Notes: generated by a model not told the origin, from the sequence alone. A DNA stretch of 64,000 nt from Salinicola acroporae (GCF_003206615.1 NZ_PZJW01000001.1:124001-188000); one strand, 5' to 3'; shown: positions 26,472 through 35,259, counted from the first letter of the stretch. Numbers and translations: made by a program.

Positions 26472-27515
26472 ATGCAAGTCGTCGTCTGCTCGAAGCCGAA
26501 CGAGATGAGCCTCATCGACCGACCGGTGCCCGATTGCCAGCCCGGCGAGGCGCTGGTGGCGATTCGTCGCATCGGTATCTGCGGCACCGACATTCACGCC
26601 TTCGGCGGCAATCAGCCCTACTTCGACTACCCCCGCGTGCTCGGCCACGAGCTGGGCGGCGAGGTGGTCGCGGTGGCCGCTGACGTCGACCCGTCACTGG
26701 TCGGCCAGGCGGTCTACGTCATCCCCTACCTGCACTGCGGCGAGTGCCGCGCCTGCCGTCAAGGCCGCACCAACTGCTGTCAGCGACTCGAGGTGATCGG
26801 CGTCCATCGCGACGGCGGCATGGCGGAGAGGCTAAATGTCCCGGCATCCCATCTGGTGCCGGTGCCCGGCCTGTCGGCGGAAGCGCTGGCACTGGTCGAG
26901 TGCCAGGCCATCGGCGCCCACGCCGTGCGCCGCGCCCAGGTCGCCGCCGACGAACTGGTGCTGGTGGTCGGTGCGGGGCCGATCGGTATCGGCGTGCTGC
27001 AGGTGGCCAAGAGCTGCGGTGCACGGGTGGCGATGATCGATACCAATCGCGACCGCCTGGCACTGTGCCGCGACGACTTGGGTGCCGATGCCGTCTGGCA
27101 CGCATTCGACGACGAGATCGGCGCCGAGATCGAGATGCTCAACGACGGCGCCTTGGCCGACGTGGTGTTCGACGCCACCGGCAACCCCGGGGCGATGAAC
27201 CGTGGCTTCGACTTCGTCGGCCACGGCGGGCGCTACGTCCTGGTCAGCGTGGTCAAGGCGGACGTCAGCTTCAGCGACCCGGAGTTCCACAAGAAGGAGC
27301 TCACCCTTCTCGGCAGTCGCAACGCCACACACGAGGATTTCGAGACCGTCACCCGGCTGATGGCCAGTGGCGACCTCCTCACCGAACCGTTGATCACGCA
27401 CCGCGGCCGGCTCGAGGAGCTGCCGACGTTGATGCCCCAGTGGTGCGCGCCCGACAGCGGCGTGGTCAAGGCGATGGTGACGCTGGATGCCGAACCCGCG
27501 AGAGCCGAACCATGA
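26472..27515 (+). CDS. Zn-dependent polyol/aldonate dehydrogenase
   Basis: Medium-chain dehydrogenase of 347 residues. Catalytic zinc ligands Cys37 and His59-Glu60 (GHELGGE) are present, and the structural zinc site is complete with Cys89, Cys92, Cys95 and Cys103. The Rossmann loop GAGPIG is near residue 174. It resembles L-galactonate/L-gulonate 5-dehydrogenases and L-threonine/sorbitol DH-like enzymes. AAGGAG precedes ATG 26472. Its stop overlaps the uxaA start (ATGA). With UxaA and a UxaB-like reductase next, oxidation of an aldonate to a uronate-type keto acid is the likely role. Confidence 0.8.
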   Translation: MQVVVCSKPNEMSLIDRPVPDCQPGEALVAIRRIGICGTDIHAFGGNQPYFDYPRVLGHELGGEVVAVAADVDPSLVGQAVYVIPYLHCGECRACRQGRTNCCQRLEVIGVHRDGGMAERLNVPASHLVPVPGLSAEALALVECQAIGAHAVRRAQVAADELVLVVGAGPIGIGVLQVAKSCGARVAMIDTNRDRLALCRDDLGADAVWHAFDDEIGAEIEMLNDGALADVVFDATGNPGAMNRGFDFVGHGGRYVLVSVVKADVSFSDPEFHKKELTLLGSRNATHEDFETVTRLMASGDLLTEPLITHRGRLEELPTLMPQWCAPDSGVVKAMVTLDAEPARAEP

Positions 27516-29173
27516 GCGATACACGCCTCGAGACCATCGGCACCGACGGCCCGACCCGGATCACCCTGCGCATCCATCCCGACGACAACGTGGCGGTAGC
27601 GCTGACCGACCTGCCGGCCGGCCGCCGGGTCGTGATCGACGACCAAGATATCACCCTCGCCGACAATGTCCGCCACAAGCACAAGTTCACCCTCGAGGCG
27701 CTTTCACCGGGCGATATCGTCACCCTGTACGGTGTCACCGTGGGCAAGGCGACGCGAGCCATTCCCCTGGGCGGCGTCATCAGCGTGGACAACCTCGCCC
27801 ACGCCACGGAGAGCGATGACGTCCAGCCCGGCAGCAAGACCTGGACGCCGCCGGAGGTGGCGCGCTTCCAGGGCACGACCTTCGATGGGTTCCATCGCCC
27901 CGACGGCGGCGTCGGCACCGCCAACGTCTGGCTGGTGATCCCGCTGGTGTTCTGCGAGAACCGCAATATCGAGGTACTGCGCCAATGCGTTGCCGATGCC
28001 CTGGGCGACGACCCTTACCGTGGCTACAAGCGCATGGCGCGGCAAATGCTGGACGGGATGCCCGATGACTCGCTCGGCGACCCTTTCGAATCGCAGGCGC
28101 CAAGACGCTTCCCCCATGTCGATGGCGTGCGCTTCCTGACCCATACCCTGGGTTGCGGCGGCACCGACGACGATGCCGAGGCGCTGTGCCAGTTGCTGGC
28201 CGGCTATATCTGCCACCCCAACGTGGCAGGGGCGACGGTGCTGAGCCTCGGCTGCCAGAAGGCGCAGATCGCGATGCTCAAGGCGGCAGTGGCCCAGCGC
28301 GACCCGAAGCAGTTGCGAACGGTGGACTATTTCGATCAGCAGTCCTCACCCAGCGAGGAAGCGCTGATTCGCAACGCGCTGCAGTCGATCTTCGACGGCC
28401 TGGCGGCGGCCAACCGCATCACCCGACAGCCGGCACCGCTGGCCAAGCTCACCCTCGGTGTCGAATGCGGCGGTTCCGACGGTTTTTCCGGGATCTCCGC
28501 CAATCCGCTGGTGGGCGCCGTGGTCGATCGGCTGGTGGCGCTGGGCGGTAGCGGCATTCTCGCCGAGTTCCCGGAGCTTTGTGGGGTCGAGCACGAGCTG
28601 GTTGCCCGCTGCACCGACACGGATGTCGCCGGACGCTTCCGCGATCTGATGCAGGCCTATCAGCGCCACGCCGCGGCGGTGGGCGCCGATTTCTCGATGA
28701 ATCCCTCGCCGGGCAACATCCGCGACGGCCTGATCACCGACGCGATGAAATCCGCCGGCGCGGCCAAGAAAGGCGGCGATGGCCCGGTGGTCGACGTGCT
28801 CGACTACACCGAGCCCCACCGGCGCCCCGGGCTCAGCCTGCTCTGCACGCCGGGCAACGATGTCGAATCGACCACCGCCCTGGCCGGCTCCGGCGCCAAC
28901 CTGATCCTCTTCACCACCGGGCTCGGCACGCCCACCGGCAATCCGGTGGCGCCGGTGCTCAAGATCGCCAGCAACAGCGAGCTGGCGGCGCGCATGCGCG
29001 ACATCATCGACTTCGACGCCGGCCCCATCGTGCGTGGCGAACGCAGCATCGACGAACTGGCGGAAGCACTGCTGACACTGTGCATCGAGGTCGCCTCGGG
29101 GCGTCACCCGTCACACGCCCAGCGCCTCTCCCAGCACGACTTCATTCCCTGGAAGCGCGGGGTCTCGCTATGA
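27512..29173 (+). CDS. uxaA: UxaA-family altronate/sugar-acid dehydratase
   Basis: Dehydrates D-altronate or a related aldonate to a 2-keto-3-deoxy acid. The 553-residue protein has both UxaA parts in one chain: an N-terminal SAF domain (about 12-100, NVAVALTDLPAGRRV...HKFTLEAL) and the GarD/UxaA catalytic domain (about 125-553). The latter has THTLGCGGTDDDAE, LGCQKAQI, ECGGSDGFSG, EFPELCGVEHEL and FTTGLGTPTGNP. E. coli UxaA is about 495 residues, so the N-terminal linker is longer here. Overlaps both neighbours by ATGA. UxaA relatives also act on L-galactonate or pentonates, so the exact substrate is open. Confidence 0.88.
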   Translation: MSDTRLETIGTDGPTRITLRIHPDDNVAVALTDLPAGRRVVIDDQDITLADNVRHKHKFTLEALSPGDIVTLYGVTVGKATRAIPLGGVISVDNLAHATESDDVQPGSKTWTPPEVARFQGTTFDGFHRPDGGVGTANVWLVIPLVFCENRNIEVLRQCVADALGDDPYRGYKRMARQMLDGMPDDSLGDPFESQAPRRFPHVDGVRFLTHTLGCGGTDDDAEALCQLLAGYICHPNVAGATVLSLGCQKAQIAMLKAAVAQRDPKQLRTVDYFDQQSSPSEEALIRNALQSIFDGLAAANRITRQPAPLAKLTLGVECGGSDGFSGISANPLVGAVVDRLVALGGSGILAEFPELCGVEHELVARCTDTDVAGRFRDLMQAYQRHAAAVGADFSMNPSPGNIRDGLITDAMKSAGAAKKGGDGPVVDVLDYTEPHRRPGLSLLCTPGNDVESTTALAGSGANLILFTTGLGTPTGNPVAPVLKIASNSELAARMRDIIDFDAGPIVRGERSIDELAEALLTLCIEVASGRHPSHAQRLSQHDFIPWKRGVSL

Positions 29174-30300
29174 CGACCACCAGCCACGCGAACGACTACC
29201 GCGACGCCGGTATCGTCCAGTTTGGCACCGGACGTTTCCTGCTCGCCCACGTCGACGCGCTGGTCTCGGAGTCGCTGGAGCGCGGAGAGAGCGACGAGCG
29301 CATCGTGGTGGTTCAGAGTTCGACCCGGGAGGAAGGCAAGCGCAAGGCGCGCCTGCTGGCCGAGCAGCGCCGCTATCCGGTGCGGATTCGTGGCCGCCGT
29401 GACGGCGCGACCATCGATCGCGAGCAGGTGGTCGACAGCGTCGCCGGCTGCCTGATCGCCGCCGAACAGTGGGACGTGCTCAAGCGCCACGTGGTCGAGC
29501 ACGCCCGTATCATCGTCTCCAACACCGCCGACAACGGTTACGAGGTTGGCGACGACTCGAGCCTTGCCAGCGTGCCGGCGAGCTTTCCCGGTAAATTGAC
29601 GCAGCTGCTGCGGGCGCGCTTCGAGGCCGGCAACGACGGCCTGACGATCCTGCCCTGCGAGCTGATCGAGCACAACGCCAGCCGGTTGAAATCACTGGTA
29701 ACGGCGATGGCCAGCCGCGACGGCGGCTCCCCCCGCGACAGCGAGGCATTCGTCGACTGGCTCGACCACTGCTGCGTCTGGGCCGACACGCTGGTGGATC
29801 GCATCGTCTCGGCACCGCTGGAGCCGCTGGGAGCCATCGCCGAACCCTACGCGCTCTGGGCCATCCAGCGCCAACCCGGCCTGGCGATTCCCTGCCTCCA
29901 TCGAGATGTCGAGGTCGTCGACGACCTGCGCCCGGCGATGCTGCGCAAGCTGCACATTCTCAATCTCGCCCACACCTATCTGGTCGACCGCTGGCAGCGT
30001 GCCGACCGGCCAGTGGAATTCGTGCGCGAGGCGATGGCACGCCCCGAGCTGAGCGAGCCGCTGCGCGCGCTGCTCGACGACGAGGTGCTGCCGGTGCTGG
30101 CCGCCGAACTGCCGTGGGATGAGCTCGAACGCTACCGCGACGTCACCCTGGAGCGCTTCGCCAACCCCTTTCTCGACCACCGCCTGGCGGACATCGCCCA
30201 GCACCATGCAACCAAGCTGGAGCGCCGCCTGCGTCCGGTGGTGGGGCAGGCGCGCCTGCAGGGGCGTGCCACGCCCAGGCTCGACGAGGCGTTGCCATGA
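29170..30300 (+). CDS. UxaB/mannitol-dehydrogenase-family reductase (short form)
   Basis: NAD-dependent oxidoreductase of 376 residues. The N-terminal Rossmann part starts GIVQFGTGRFLLAHVD, then IVSNTADNGYEV, LPCELIEHN, and the C-terminal helical domain has the catalytic-type KLHILNLAHTYLVD. This is the tagaturonate/fructuronate reductase and mannitol dehydrogenase family, but it is about 100 residues shorter than E. coli UxaB (483). It starts inside the uxaA stop (ATGA), so it is made in step with uxaA. Likely role: interconverts tagaturonate-type keto acids and altronate-type acids. Confidence 0.8.
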   Translation: MTTTSHANDYRDAGIVQFGTGRFLLAHVDALVSESLERGESDERIVVVQSSTREEGKRKARLLAEQRRYPVRIRGRRDGATIDREQVVDSVAGCLIAAEQWDVLKRHVVEHARIIVSNTADNGYEVGDDSSLASVPASFPGKLTQLLRARFEAGNDGLTILPCELIEHNASRLKSLVTAMASRDGGSPRDSEAFVDWLDHCCVWADTLVDRIVSAPLEPLGAIAEPYALWAIQRQPGLAIPCLHRDVEVVDDLRPAMLRKLHILNLAHTYLVDRWQRADRPVEFVREAMARPELSEPLRALLDDEVLPVLAAELPWDELERYRDVTLERFANPFLDHRLADIAQHHATKLERRLRPVVGQARLQGRATPRLDEALP

Positions 30301-30370
30301 CAGCCCCGCCCCTTGCCGCAGACACACGACCGATCCACCACGACCAACCGACAGCACTCGGAGCACGCTC

Positions 30371-31366
30371 ATGTTGACTCAACGATTCTTCCGATTGACC
30401 GCCTCGCTCGCCCTGGCGGGCCTTTCCACCGTCGCCCTGACGGGCGTGGCCCAGGCCGCCACCGAGATCCGCGTCGCCTACGGCAACCAGCCGGGCGAGC
30501 CGGTCGACGTGGCGGTCAAGGCCTGGGCGAAAGAGGTCGCGGAAGCGAGTGATGGCGAGTTGACGCTGAAGGCGTTTCCCGCCAGCCAGCTCGGCGGCGA
30601 AACCGAAGTGATGGAACAGGCCCGGTTCGGCTCGCCACTGATCACCATCACCGCCTACTCCAACTTCATCAGCTCGGTACCGGACCTCGCCGTGCTGGAC
30701 GCGCCCTATCTGGCCAAGGACTTCGACAGCAAGCTCAAGGTCTTCGATTCCGACTGGTTCGCCGAGCAGGAACAGAAGGTCGAGGAAGCCGGCTATCACA
30801 TCGTGATTCCCAACACCGTCTACGGCGTGCGCCAGTTGCTCTCCCGCGAGCCGGTGGCCACGCCGGAAGACCTGGCCGGGGTCAAGATCCGGGTTCAGAA
30901 CTCGCCGATGTACGTCGCCGCGATCAAGGCGATGGGCGCGGTGCCCACGCCGATGTCACTGGGAGACGTCTACCCCTCCCTGGCCCAGGGCCTGGTCGAC
31001 GGCGTCGAGAATCCGCTGCCGGTACTCTACGGCGGCAAGTTCTATGAAGTGGTGAAGAACCTCAACCTTACCTCGCACATGCACACCGTCGCCCCCTTCG
31101 TCACCGGCGAGGCGTTCTGGCAGCAGTTGAGCCCCGAGGACCAGAAGATCCTTACCGAGACCGGTCAGGAGATGGCCCAGAACCTGCGAACCCTGGTCGA
31201 GGAGCAGACCGAGAAGTCGCTTCAGCAACTCGAGGATGCCGGTGTCCAGGTCCACGAGGTGGATACCGCCCCGTTCCGCGAGCGCGCTCAGGAAGAGATT
31301 CCCAAGGCGTTCCCGCAGTGGAGTGAAGGGCTGTATCAGAAGGTCAGCAACATCATCAACGACTAG
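30371..31366 (+). CDS. TRAP transporter substrate-binding protein (DctP), system 1
   Basis: Periplasmic receptor of 331 residues with a signal peptide ending about AQA-A (residue 28). DctP blocks follow: SQLGGETEVMEQARFG, PDLAVLDAPYL, LAGVKIRVQNSPMYVAAIKAMGAVPTPM and QGLVDGVENPL. The Arg in KIRVQNSP is the carboxylate-binding Arg of TRAP receptors. Only a weak GGAG precedes ATG 30371. It follows uxaB by 70 bp and precedes its membrane subunits, so it likely brings in the sugar acid used by this operon. Confidence 0.92.
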   Translation: MLTQRFFRLTASLALAGLSTVALTGVAQAATEIRVAYGNQPGEPVDVAVKAWAKEVAEASDGELTLKAFPASQLGGETEVMEQARFGSPLITITAYSNFISSVPDLAVLDAPYLAKDFDSKLKVFDSDWFAEQEQKVEEAGYHIVIPNTVYGVRQLLSREPVATPEDLAGVKIRVQNSPMYVAAIKAMGAVPTPMSLGDVYPSLAQGLVDGVENPLPVLYGGKFYEVVKNLNLTSHMHTVAPFVTGEAFWQQLSPEDQKILTETGQEMAQNLRTLVEEQTEKSLQQLEDAGVQVHEVDTAPFRERAQEEIPKAFPQWSEGLYQKVSNIIND

Positions 31367-31665
31367 TATCGATGCCTGCGCGAGCGAATCGCGGCGTTGC
31401 GCGGGGCTCGAAGCCCTCGCCTGACACCCCGTTATGTCTCGTGTGACTCGTAGCCTTCGGCAACTCGCCCTCACGGGCCGCCCGGCGGGCGTTCTCTCCG
31501 CTGCGCTACGAGTCTGCGCCCCGCGCGCCTTGCGACCCACCTGGATGTGGGAAGTGCGGTTGTTCGTCGGGAACGAATATAACCGCTTCATCTCGCTCGG
31601 CAATCGATCCTGCTCTGATCAACGTTGCAACGTGGCTGTCGCTCACGCCCCAAGGGTTGAAATCC
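31367..31665. other. 299-bp gap between dctP and dctQ of TRAP system 1
   Basis: Unusually long for genes of one transporter. It holds no convincing coding sequence, but contains the 70-bp inverted-repeat element at 31445-31514 and several GC-rich stems. It could lower dctQM expression relative to dctP, or be an inserted repeat. Confidence 0.6.
31445..31514. repeat. 70-bp stem-forming element with CTCGTAG arms
   Basis: Perfect 10-bp outer arms GACTCGTAGC (31445-31454) and GCTACGAGTC (31505-31514) enclose a GC-rich core with further self-complementarity (GCCC/GGGC runs). The arm contains the heptamer CTCGTAG seen as tandem repeats at 25448. No target-site duplication or integrase partner was seen. 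Confidence 0.6.
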
Positions 31666-32199
31666 ATGCAAACGCTTTTCAAGGCGCTCGACCGCCTGAT
31701 GCGGCTCGATGAGGTGATCGCCAGCCTGGCGCTGTTCGGGCTGTTCGTGGTCGCCATCGCCAATGTCTTCATGCGCTACCTGTTCTCGTCTCCGCTGGCG
31801 TGGAGCGAGGAGATCCTGCAGCTTTTGATGGTGTGGGCGACCTTTCTCGGCGCCAGCGCGCTGGTGCGGCGCAACGAGCACGTCCTGATCGGCCTGCTGG
31901 GGGACAAGCTGCCGCCCCGGCTGCGTCGCTGGAATACCCGGCTCTTCAACGTCGGCATCGTCATGCTGTGTGCCCTGGCGATGCTCTACTGGGGGCTGGA
32001 ACTGCTGCCCTTCTCGCGCTTTCGCAGCACGCCGATGCTGCAGATCCCTTACACCTGGATCCATGTCGCCATCCCCATCAGCGCCGCCATGATGCTCTAC
32101 CACGGGCTGGTGCGGCTGGTCAGCGATGACCGTGACGTGGCGTCAGCGGACGCGACCGCAGATGTCCTGACCGCCGATGTCTTGAATACCAAGGAGTGA
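31666..32199 (+). CDS. TRAP transporter small membrane subunit (DctQ), system 1
   Basis: 177-residue four-TM protein with DctQ motifs NVFMRYLFSSPLAWSEEILQLLMVW and ALVRRNEHVLIGLL. It forms the inner-membrane complex with DctM. ATG 31666 is preferred because AAGGG lies 9 nt upstream; an in-frame TTG at 31657 is too close to that site. The C-terminal tail has repeated ADVLTADVL-like residues. The stop lies within the SD region of dctM (AAGGAG then TGA). Confidence 0.9.
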   Translation: MQTLFKALDRLMRLDEVIASLALFGLFVVAIANVFMRYLFSSPLAWSEEILQLLMVWATFLGASALVRRNEHVLIGLLGDKLPPRLRRWNTRLFNVGIVMLCALAMLYWGLELLPFSRFRSTPMLQIPYTWIHVAIPISAAMMLYHGLVRLVSDDRDVASADATADVLTADVLNTKE

Positions 32200-32204
32200 T
32201 ATCG

Positions 32205-33488
32205 ATGGCCGTTGGCATTGCGCTCGTCGCGCTCTTCATCCTGTTCTGCCTGGGCACGCCGGTCGCCTTCGCGCTGTTCGCGTCGAGCCTGGCCTACTTC
32301 CTGATCGGTGCCGACCAGCCCATGGTGACGCTGATCCAGCGCCTCGCCGGCGGGCTGGAGTCGATATCGCTGCTGGCGATTCCGTTCTTCATCATGGCCG
32401 GCGTGTTCATGAACCACTCCGGCATCACCGAGCGCCTGCTCAAGCTGGCCGAGCTGATGACCCGCCGCCTGCACGGCGGGCTGGCCCAGGCCAACGTGCT
32501 GCTGAGCACCTTCATGGGCGGGCTCTCCGGTTCCAACATCGCCGACGCGGCGATGAACGCCAAGCTGCTGGTGCCGAGCATGACCAGGGCCGGCTACCCC
32601 AAGGCGTTCTCCAGTGCGATCACCGCCTCGTCGTCGCTGATCACCTCGACCATACCGCCGGGCATCGCGCTGATCGTCTACGGCTACGTCAACAACGTCT
32701 CGATCGGCCGGCTGTTCCTGGCCGGCGTCGTCCCCGGGGTGCTGATGGCGATCGCCATGATGGCGCTGGTATCGATCCAGTGCCGCCGCCTCGGCTACCA
32801 GAAGCCGCGCCGCGAACGTGTATCGCGTCACGAGTGGGTCAGCGTGACCCGCGCCGGTATCATCGCCCTGCTGCTGCCGGTAGTGGTGATCGGCGGTATC
32901 CGTATCGGCGTGTTCACGCCCACCGAGGCGGGCGCCATGGCGGTGCTCTACGCGCTGATCGTGGGGCTGTTCGTCTACCGTCAGATGGGGCTCGGCAGCG
33001 TCGCCGTGGCCACCCGCGAATCGCTGATGGCCTCGGTCAACGTGCTCTTCATCATCGCCGTGGCGTCGGGCTTCGCCCGCGTGCTCACCTGGGAGCAGAT
33101 TCCGCAGCAGATCGCGCTGATGCTCTCCTCGGGCGTCGGCAGCGCGGTCGCCTTCCTGTTGATCGCCAACCTGCTGCTGCTGGTGCTGGGGATGTTCCTC
33201 GAGGGCAACGCCATCCTGATCGTGCTGTCGCCGCTGCTGGCGCCGGTCGCCGCTCAGTTCGGCATCGACCCGGTGCACTTCGGCATCGTCTTCATCCTCA
33301 ACGCCTCGATCGGCACGATAACGCCACCGCTGGGGACGGTGATGTTCACCACCTGCTCGATCACCGGCGTCTCGATCGGCGCCTTCATTCGCGCCATCGT
33401 GCCCTACTGGCTGCTGCTGGTGGCGCTGCTGCTGGTGGTCACCTTCGTTCCCGCGGTCTCGCTGACACTGCCCAACTGGGTGTTTTGA
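32205..33488 (+). CDS. TRAP transporter large membrane subunit (DctM), system 1
   Basis: 427-residue, about 12-TM Na+-coupled permease of the DctM family. Family blocks: FFIMAGVFMNHSGITERLLKLAE, TFMGGLSGSNIADAAMNAKLLVPSM, SSSLITSTIPPGIALIVYG, GGIRIGVFTPTEAGAMAVLYAL and LNASIGTITPPLGTVMF. AAGGAG at 32191-32196 lies 8 nt before ATG 32205. It ends the run of genes that begins with the Zn-dehydrogenase. Confidence 0.94.
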   Translation: MAVGIALVALFILFCLGTPVAFALFASSLAYFLIGADQPMVTLIQRLAGGLESISLLAIPFFIMAGVFMNHSGITERLLKLAELMTRRLHGGLAQANVLLSTFMGGLSGSNIADAAMNAKLLVPSMTRAGYPKAFSSAITASSSLITSTIPPGIALIVYGYVNNVSIGRLFLAGVVPGVLMAIAMMALVSIQCRRLGYQKPRRERVSRHEWVSVTRAGIIALLLPVVVIGGIRIGVFTPTEAGAMAVLYALIVGLFVYRQMGLGSVAVATRESLMASVNVLFIIAVASGFARVLTWEQIPQQIALMLSSGVGSAVAFLLIANLLLLVLGMFLEGNAILIVLSPLLAPVAAQFGIDPVHFGIVFILNASIGTITPPLGTVMFTTCSITGVSIGAFIRAIVPYWLLLVALLLVVTFVPAVSLTLPNWVF

Positions 33489-33525
33489 GCGCCGATGAAA
33501 GCCATGCGGGGGCGCTGCCGGATAA

Positions 33526-33552
33526 GACAATGGCCGTATGTCGGCCATTGTC
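33526..33552. terminator. Hairpin after TRAP system 1
   Basis: Perfect 11-bp stem (GACAATGGCCG / CGGCCATTGTC) with a 5-nt loop, 38 bp after the dctM stop. There is no T tract, so it may be a Rho-assisted end or mRNA stabiliser. It separates the operon from the next regulator's operator. Confidence 0.5.
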
Positions 33553-33595
33553 AGTCGCTTCGCCATCGATCAGGCGGGTAAGATGACGTTGCGCC

Positions 33596-33616
33596 GAAAT
33601 ATGTCGAACATATTTC
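33596..33616. promoter_or_regulatory. Operator candidate: 9-bp arms around CGA
   Basis: Perfect palindrome GAAATATGT-CGA-ACATATTTC, ending 31 bp before the GntR/FCD gene at 33648. The core ATATGT-NGA-ACATAT recurs at 38532-38546, in the divergent region before the AraD1/XylD and TTT units. This suggests autoregulation plus control of those units by this regulator. Confidence 0.65.
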
Positions 33617-33647
33617 TTCATGACACCGTGAGTCGAGACTTTACTTC

Positions 33648-34421
33648 GTGTCGGACAAGCCAACGCCCCCCGCTGCCAAACGCATCAGCGTCTCCGAAGC
33701 GCTGGTACGCGAGATCTTCGCCGGCCGCTACCAGCCCGGCGACTTCGTGCCCAAGGAGATCGATCTCTGCGAACGGTTCGCGCTCAATCGTTCGGCCGTG
33801 CGCAGTGATCTGCGTCAACTGGTGGATGCCGGCATCATCGAGCGCATCTCCGGGTACGGTTCCCGCGTTCGCCCCTACTCCGAATGGAATATCCTCGATC
33901 CCCAGGTCACCGACTGGATGGTCCGTTTCGCCACTCCCGTTCCGGGTATCCAGCGCGAGATCCTGGCGTTCCGATTCGACGTCGAACCCTACGTAGCGAT
34001 GACGGCGGCCAAGCGCGCCACGGCGAGGGACCTGGTGGCAATCGAGGAAGCCTTCGAGGGCATGGGCCAGCATCTGCGCCAGCCCGCGGATGCCGGTCAC
34101 CGCGCCCGCCTGCACAGCGACTGCGACGTGGCCTTTCATGTCGCCATCTTCAAGGCGACCCACAACATCGTCTGGACCCAGCTCTCGCACATTCTGAAGC
34201 CCTCGATTCACTTGCTGGTGGAGACCTCCAATGTCAGCGCCAGTGATCCCGAGGAGAGCCTGGAGCGCCATCGCGAGCTGATGGAGTGCATTCGCACCCG
34301 TCGCCCTCGGGACGCCTTCTTCGCCTCGGTGGCGGTACTGGAGGGCACGGCTGCCGCGCTTGGCATCGAGATGCCGGACACGCGACTGGGAGAGATACCC
34401 GAAGCGCTGGGCGACCGATAG
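33648..34421 (+). CDS. GntR/FCD regulator, DgoR-like
   Basis: 257-residue regulator. The N-terminal winged HTH (about 12-75) has YQPGDFVPKEIDLCERFALNRSAVRSDLRQL. The linker YSEWNILDPQVTDWM is typical of the galactonate repressor DgoR, and an FCD domain follows with REILAFRFDVEPYVAMTAAKRAT and DVAFHVAIFKATHN. The start is GTG at 33648, with only a weak SD. It ends 49 bp before a co-directional SDR gene. A near-perfect palindrome lies just upstream and recurs 5 kb away. Confidence 0.87.
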   Translation: MSDKPTPPAAKRISVSEALVREIFAGRYQPGDFVPKEIDLCERFALNRSAVRSDLRQLVDAGIIERISGYGSRVRPYSEWNILDPQVTDWMVRFATPVPGIQREILAFRFDVEPYVAMTAAKRATARDLVAIEEAFEGMGQHLRQPADAGHRARLHSDCDVAFHVAIFKATHNIVWTQLSHILKPSIHLLVETSNVSASDPEESLERHRELMECIRTRRPRDAFFASVAVLEGTAAALGIEMPDTRLGEIPEALGDR

Positions 34422-34470
34422 CTCGAGGCTGCCCGCACAATTTACCCTCACCGCATGATCAGGAGGTTCC

Positions 34471-35259
34471 ATGGATCTAGGCATCAACGGCCGCTGGGCC
34501 ATCGTCTGCGCCGCCAGCCAGGGGTTGGGCAAAGGGTGCGCCACCGCCTTGGCGAGAGAAGGCGTCAATCTGGTCATCAATTCGCGCCGCCAGGAGGCTC
34601 TCGAGGCGGTGGCGGAGGAGCTGCGCCGGATGAACGCGGCGATCGAGGTACGCGCGATCGCGGGCGATATCGGCGACCCGGCCACTCGGCAGGCCCTGCT
34701 ATCCGCCGTGCCTCAGGTCGATATTCTGATCAACAACAACGGCGGGCCGCCCCCGGGCGATTTCCGCGACTGGTCGCGGGACGACTGGATCGCCGCGCTG
34801 GATGCCAACATGCTCGCGCCCATCGCGCTGATCCAGGCCTGCGTCGACGGCATGGCGGAGCGCGGCTTCGGTCGCATCGTCAATATCACCTCGTCGGCGG
34901 TGAAAGCGCCGATCGACGTGCTCGGGCTGTCCAACGGCGCCCGTAGCGGCCTGACCGGATTCGTCGCCGGCACGGCCCGCCAGTCACGCCTCGCCAGCCG
35001 CAATGTCACCATCAACAACCTGTTGCCGGGGAGCTTCGACACCCAGCGTCTGCGCGGTAACATCGAGCGAGCGGCCGGCAAGGCCGGGCGCGACGCCGAG
35101 GATGTCGCCAGTGACCGAGCCACAGCGATCCCCGCCGGCCGCTTCGGCAAACCCGAAGAGTTCGGTGACGTCTGCGCCTTCCTCTGCAGCCAGCAGGCCG
35201 CCTACATGACCGGTCAAAACGTGCTGCTCGATGGCGGCGCCTATCCGGGGACTTTTTAG
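34471..35259 (+). CDS. SDR-fold protein lacking the usual Tyr-x3-Lys
   Basis: 262-residue protein with an SDR fold: cofactor loop CAASQGLGKG (13-22), basic INSRR suggesting NADP(H), NNNGG in place of NNAG, and the C-terminal MTGQNVLLDGG. Where other SDRs have YxxxK, this one reads SNGAR, so Ser154 and Arg158 occupy the catalytic Tyr and Lys positions. Similar SNGAR-type SDRs exist and are usually annotated as 3-oxoacyl-ACP reductase. True activity is unknown: it may use other residues or be non-catalytic. AGGAGG precedes ATG 34471. It lies directly behind the DgoR-like regulator gene. Confidence 0.8.
   Translation: MDLGINGRWAIVCAASQGLGKGCATALAREGVNLVINSRRQEALEAVAEELRRMNAAIEVRAIAGDIGDPATRQALLSAVPQVDILINNNGGPPPGDFRDWSRDDWIAALDANMLAPIALIQACVDGMAERGFGRIVNITSSAVKAPIDVLGLSNGARSGLTGFVAGTARQSRLASRNVTINNLLPGSFDTQRLRGNIERAAGKAGRDAEDVASDRATAIPAGRFGKPEEFGDVCAFLCSQQAAYMTGQNVLLDGGAYPGTF

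Noticed and set aside
31445-31514. Integron attC-like site
   Set aside because: The outer arms resemble a recombination site in shape, but the conserved R and L box sequences are absent and no integrase is nearby.
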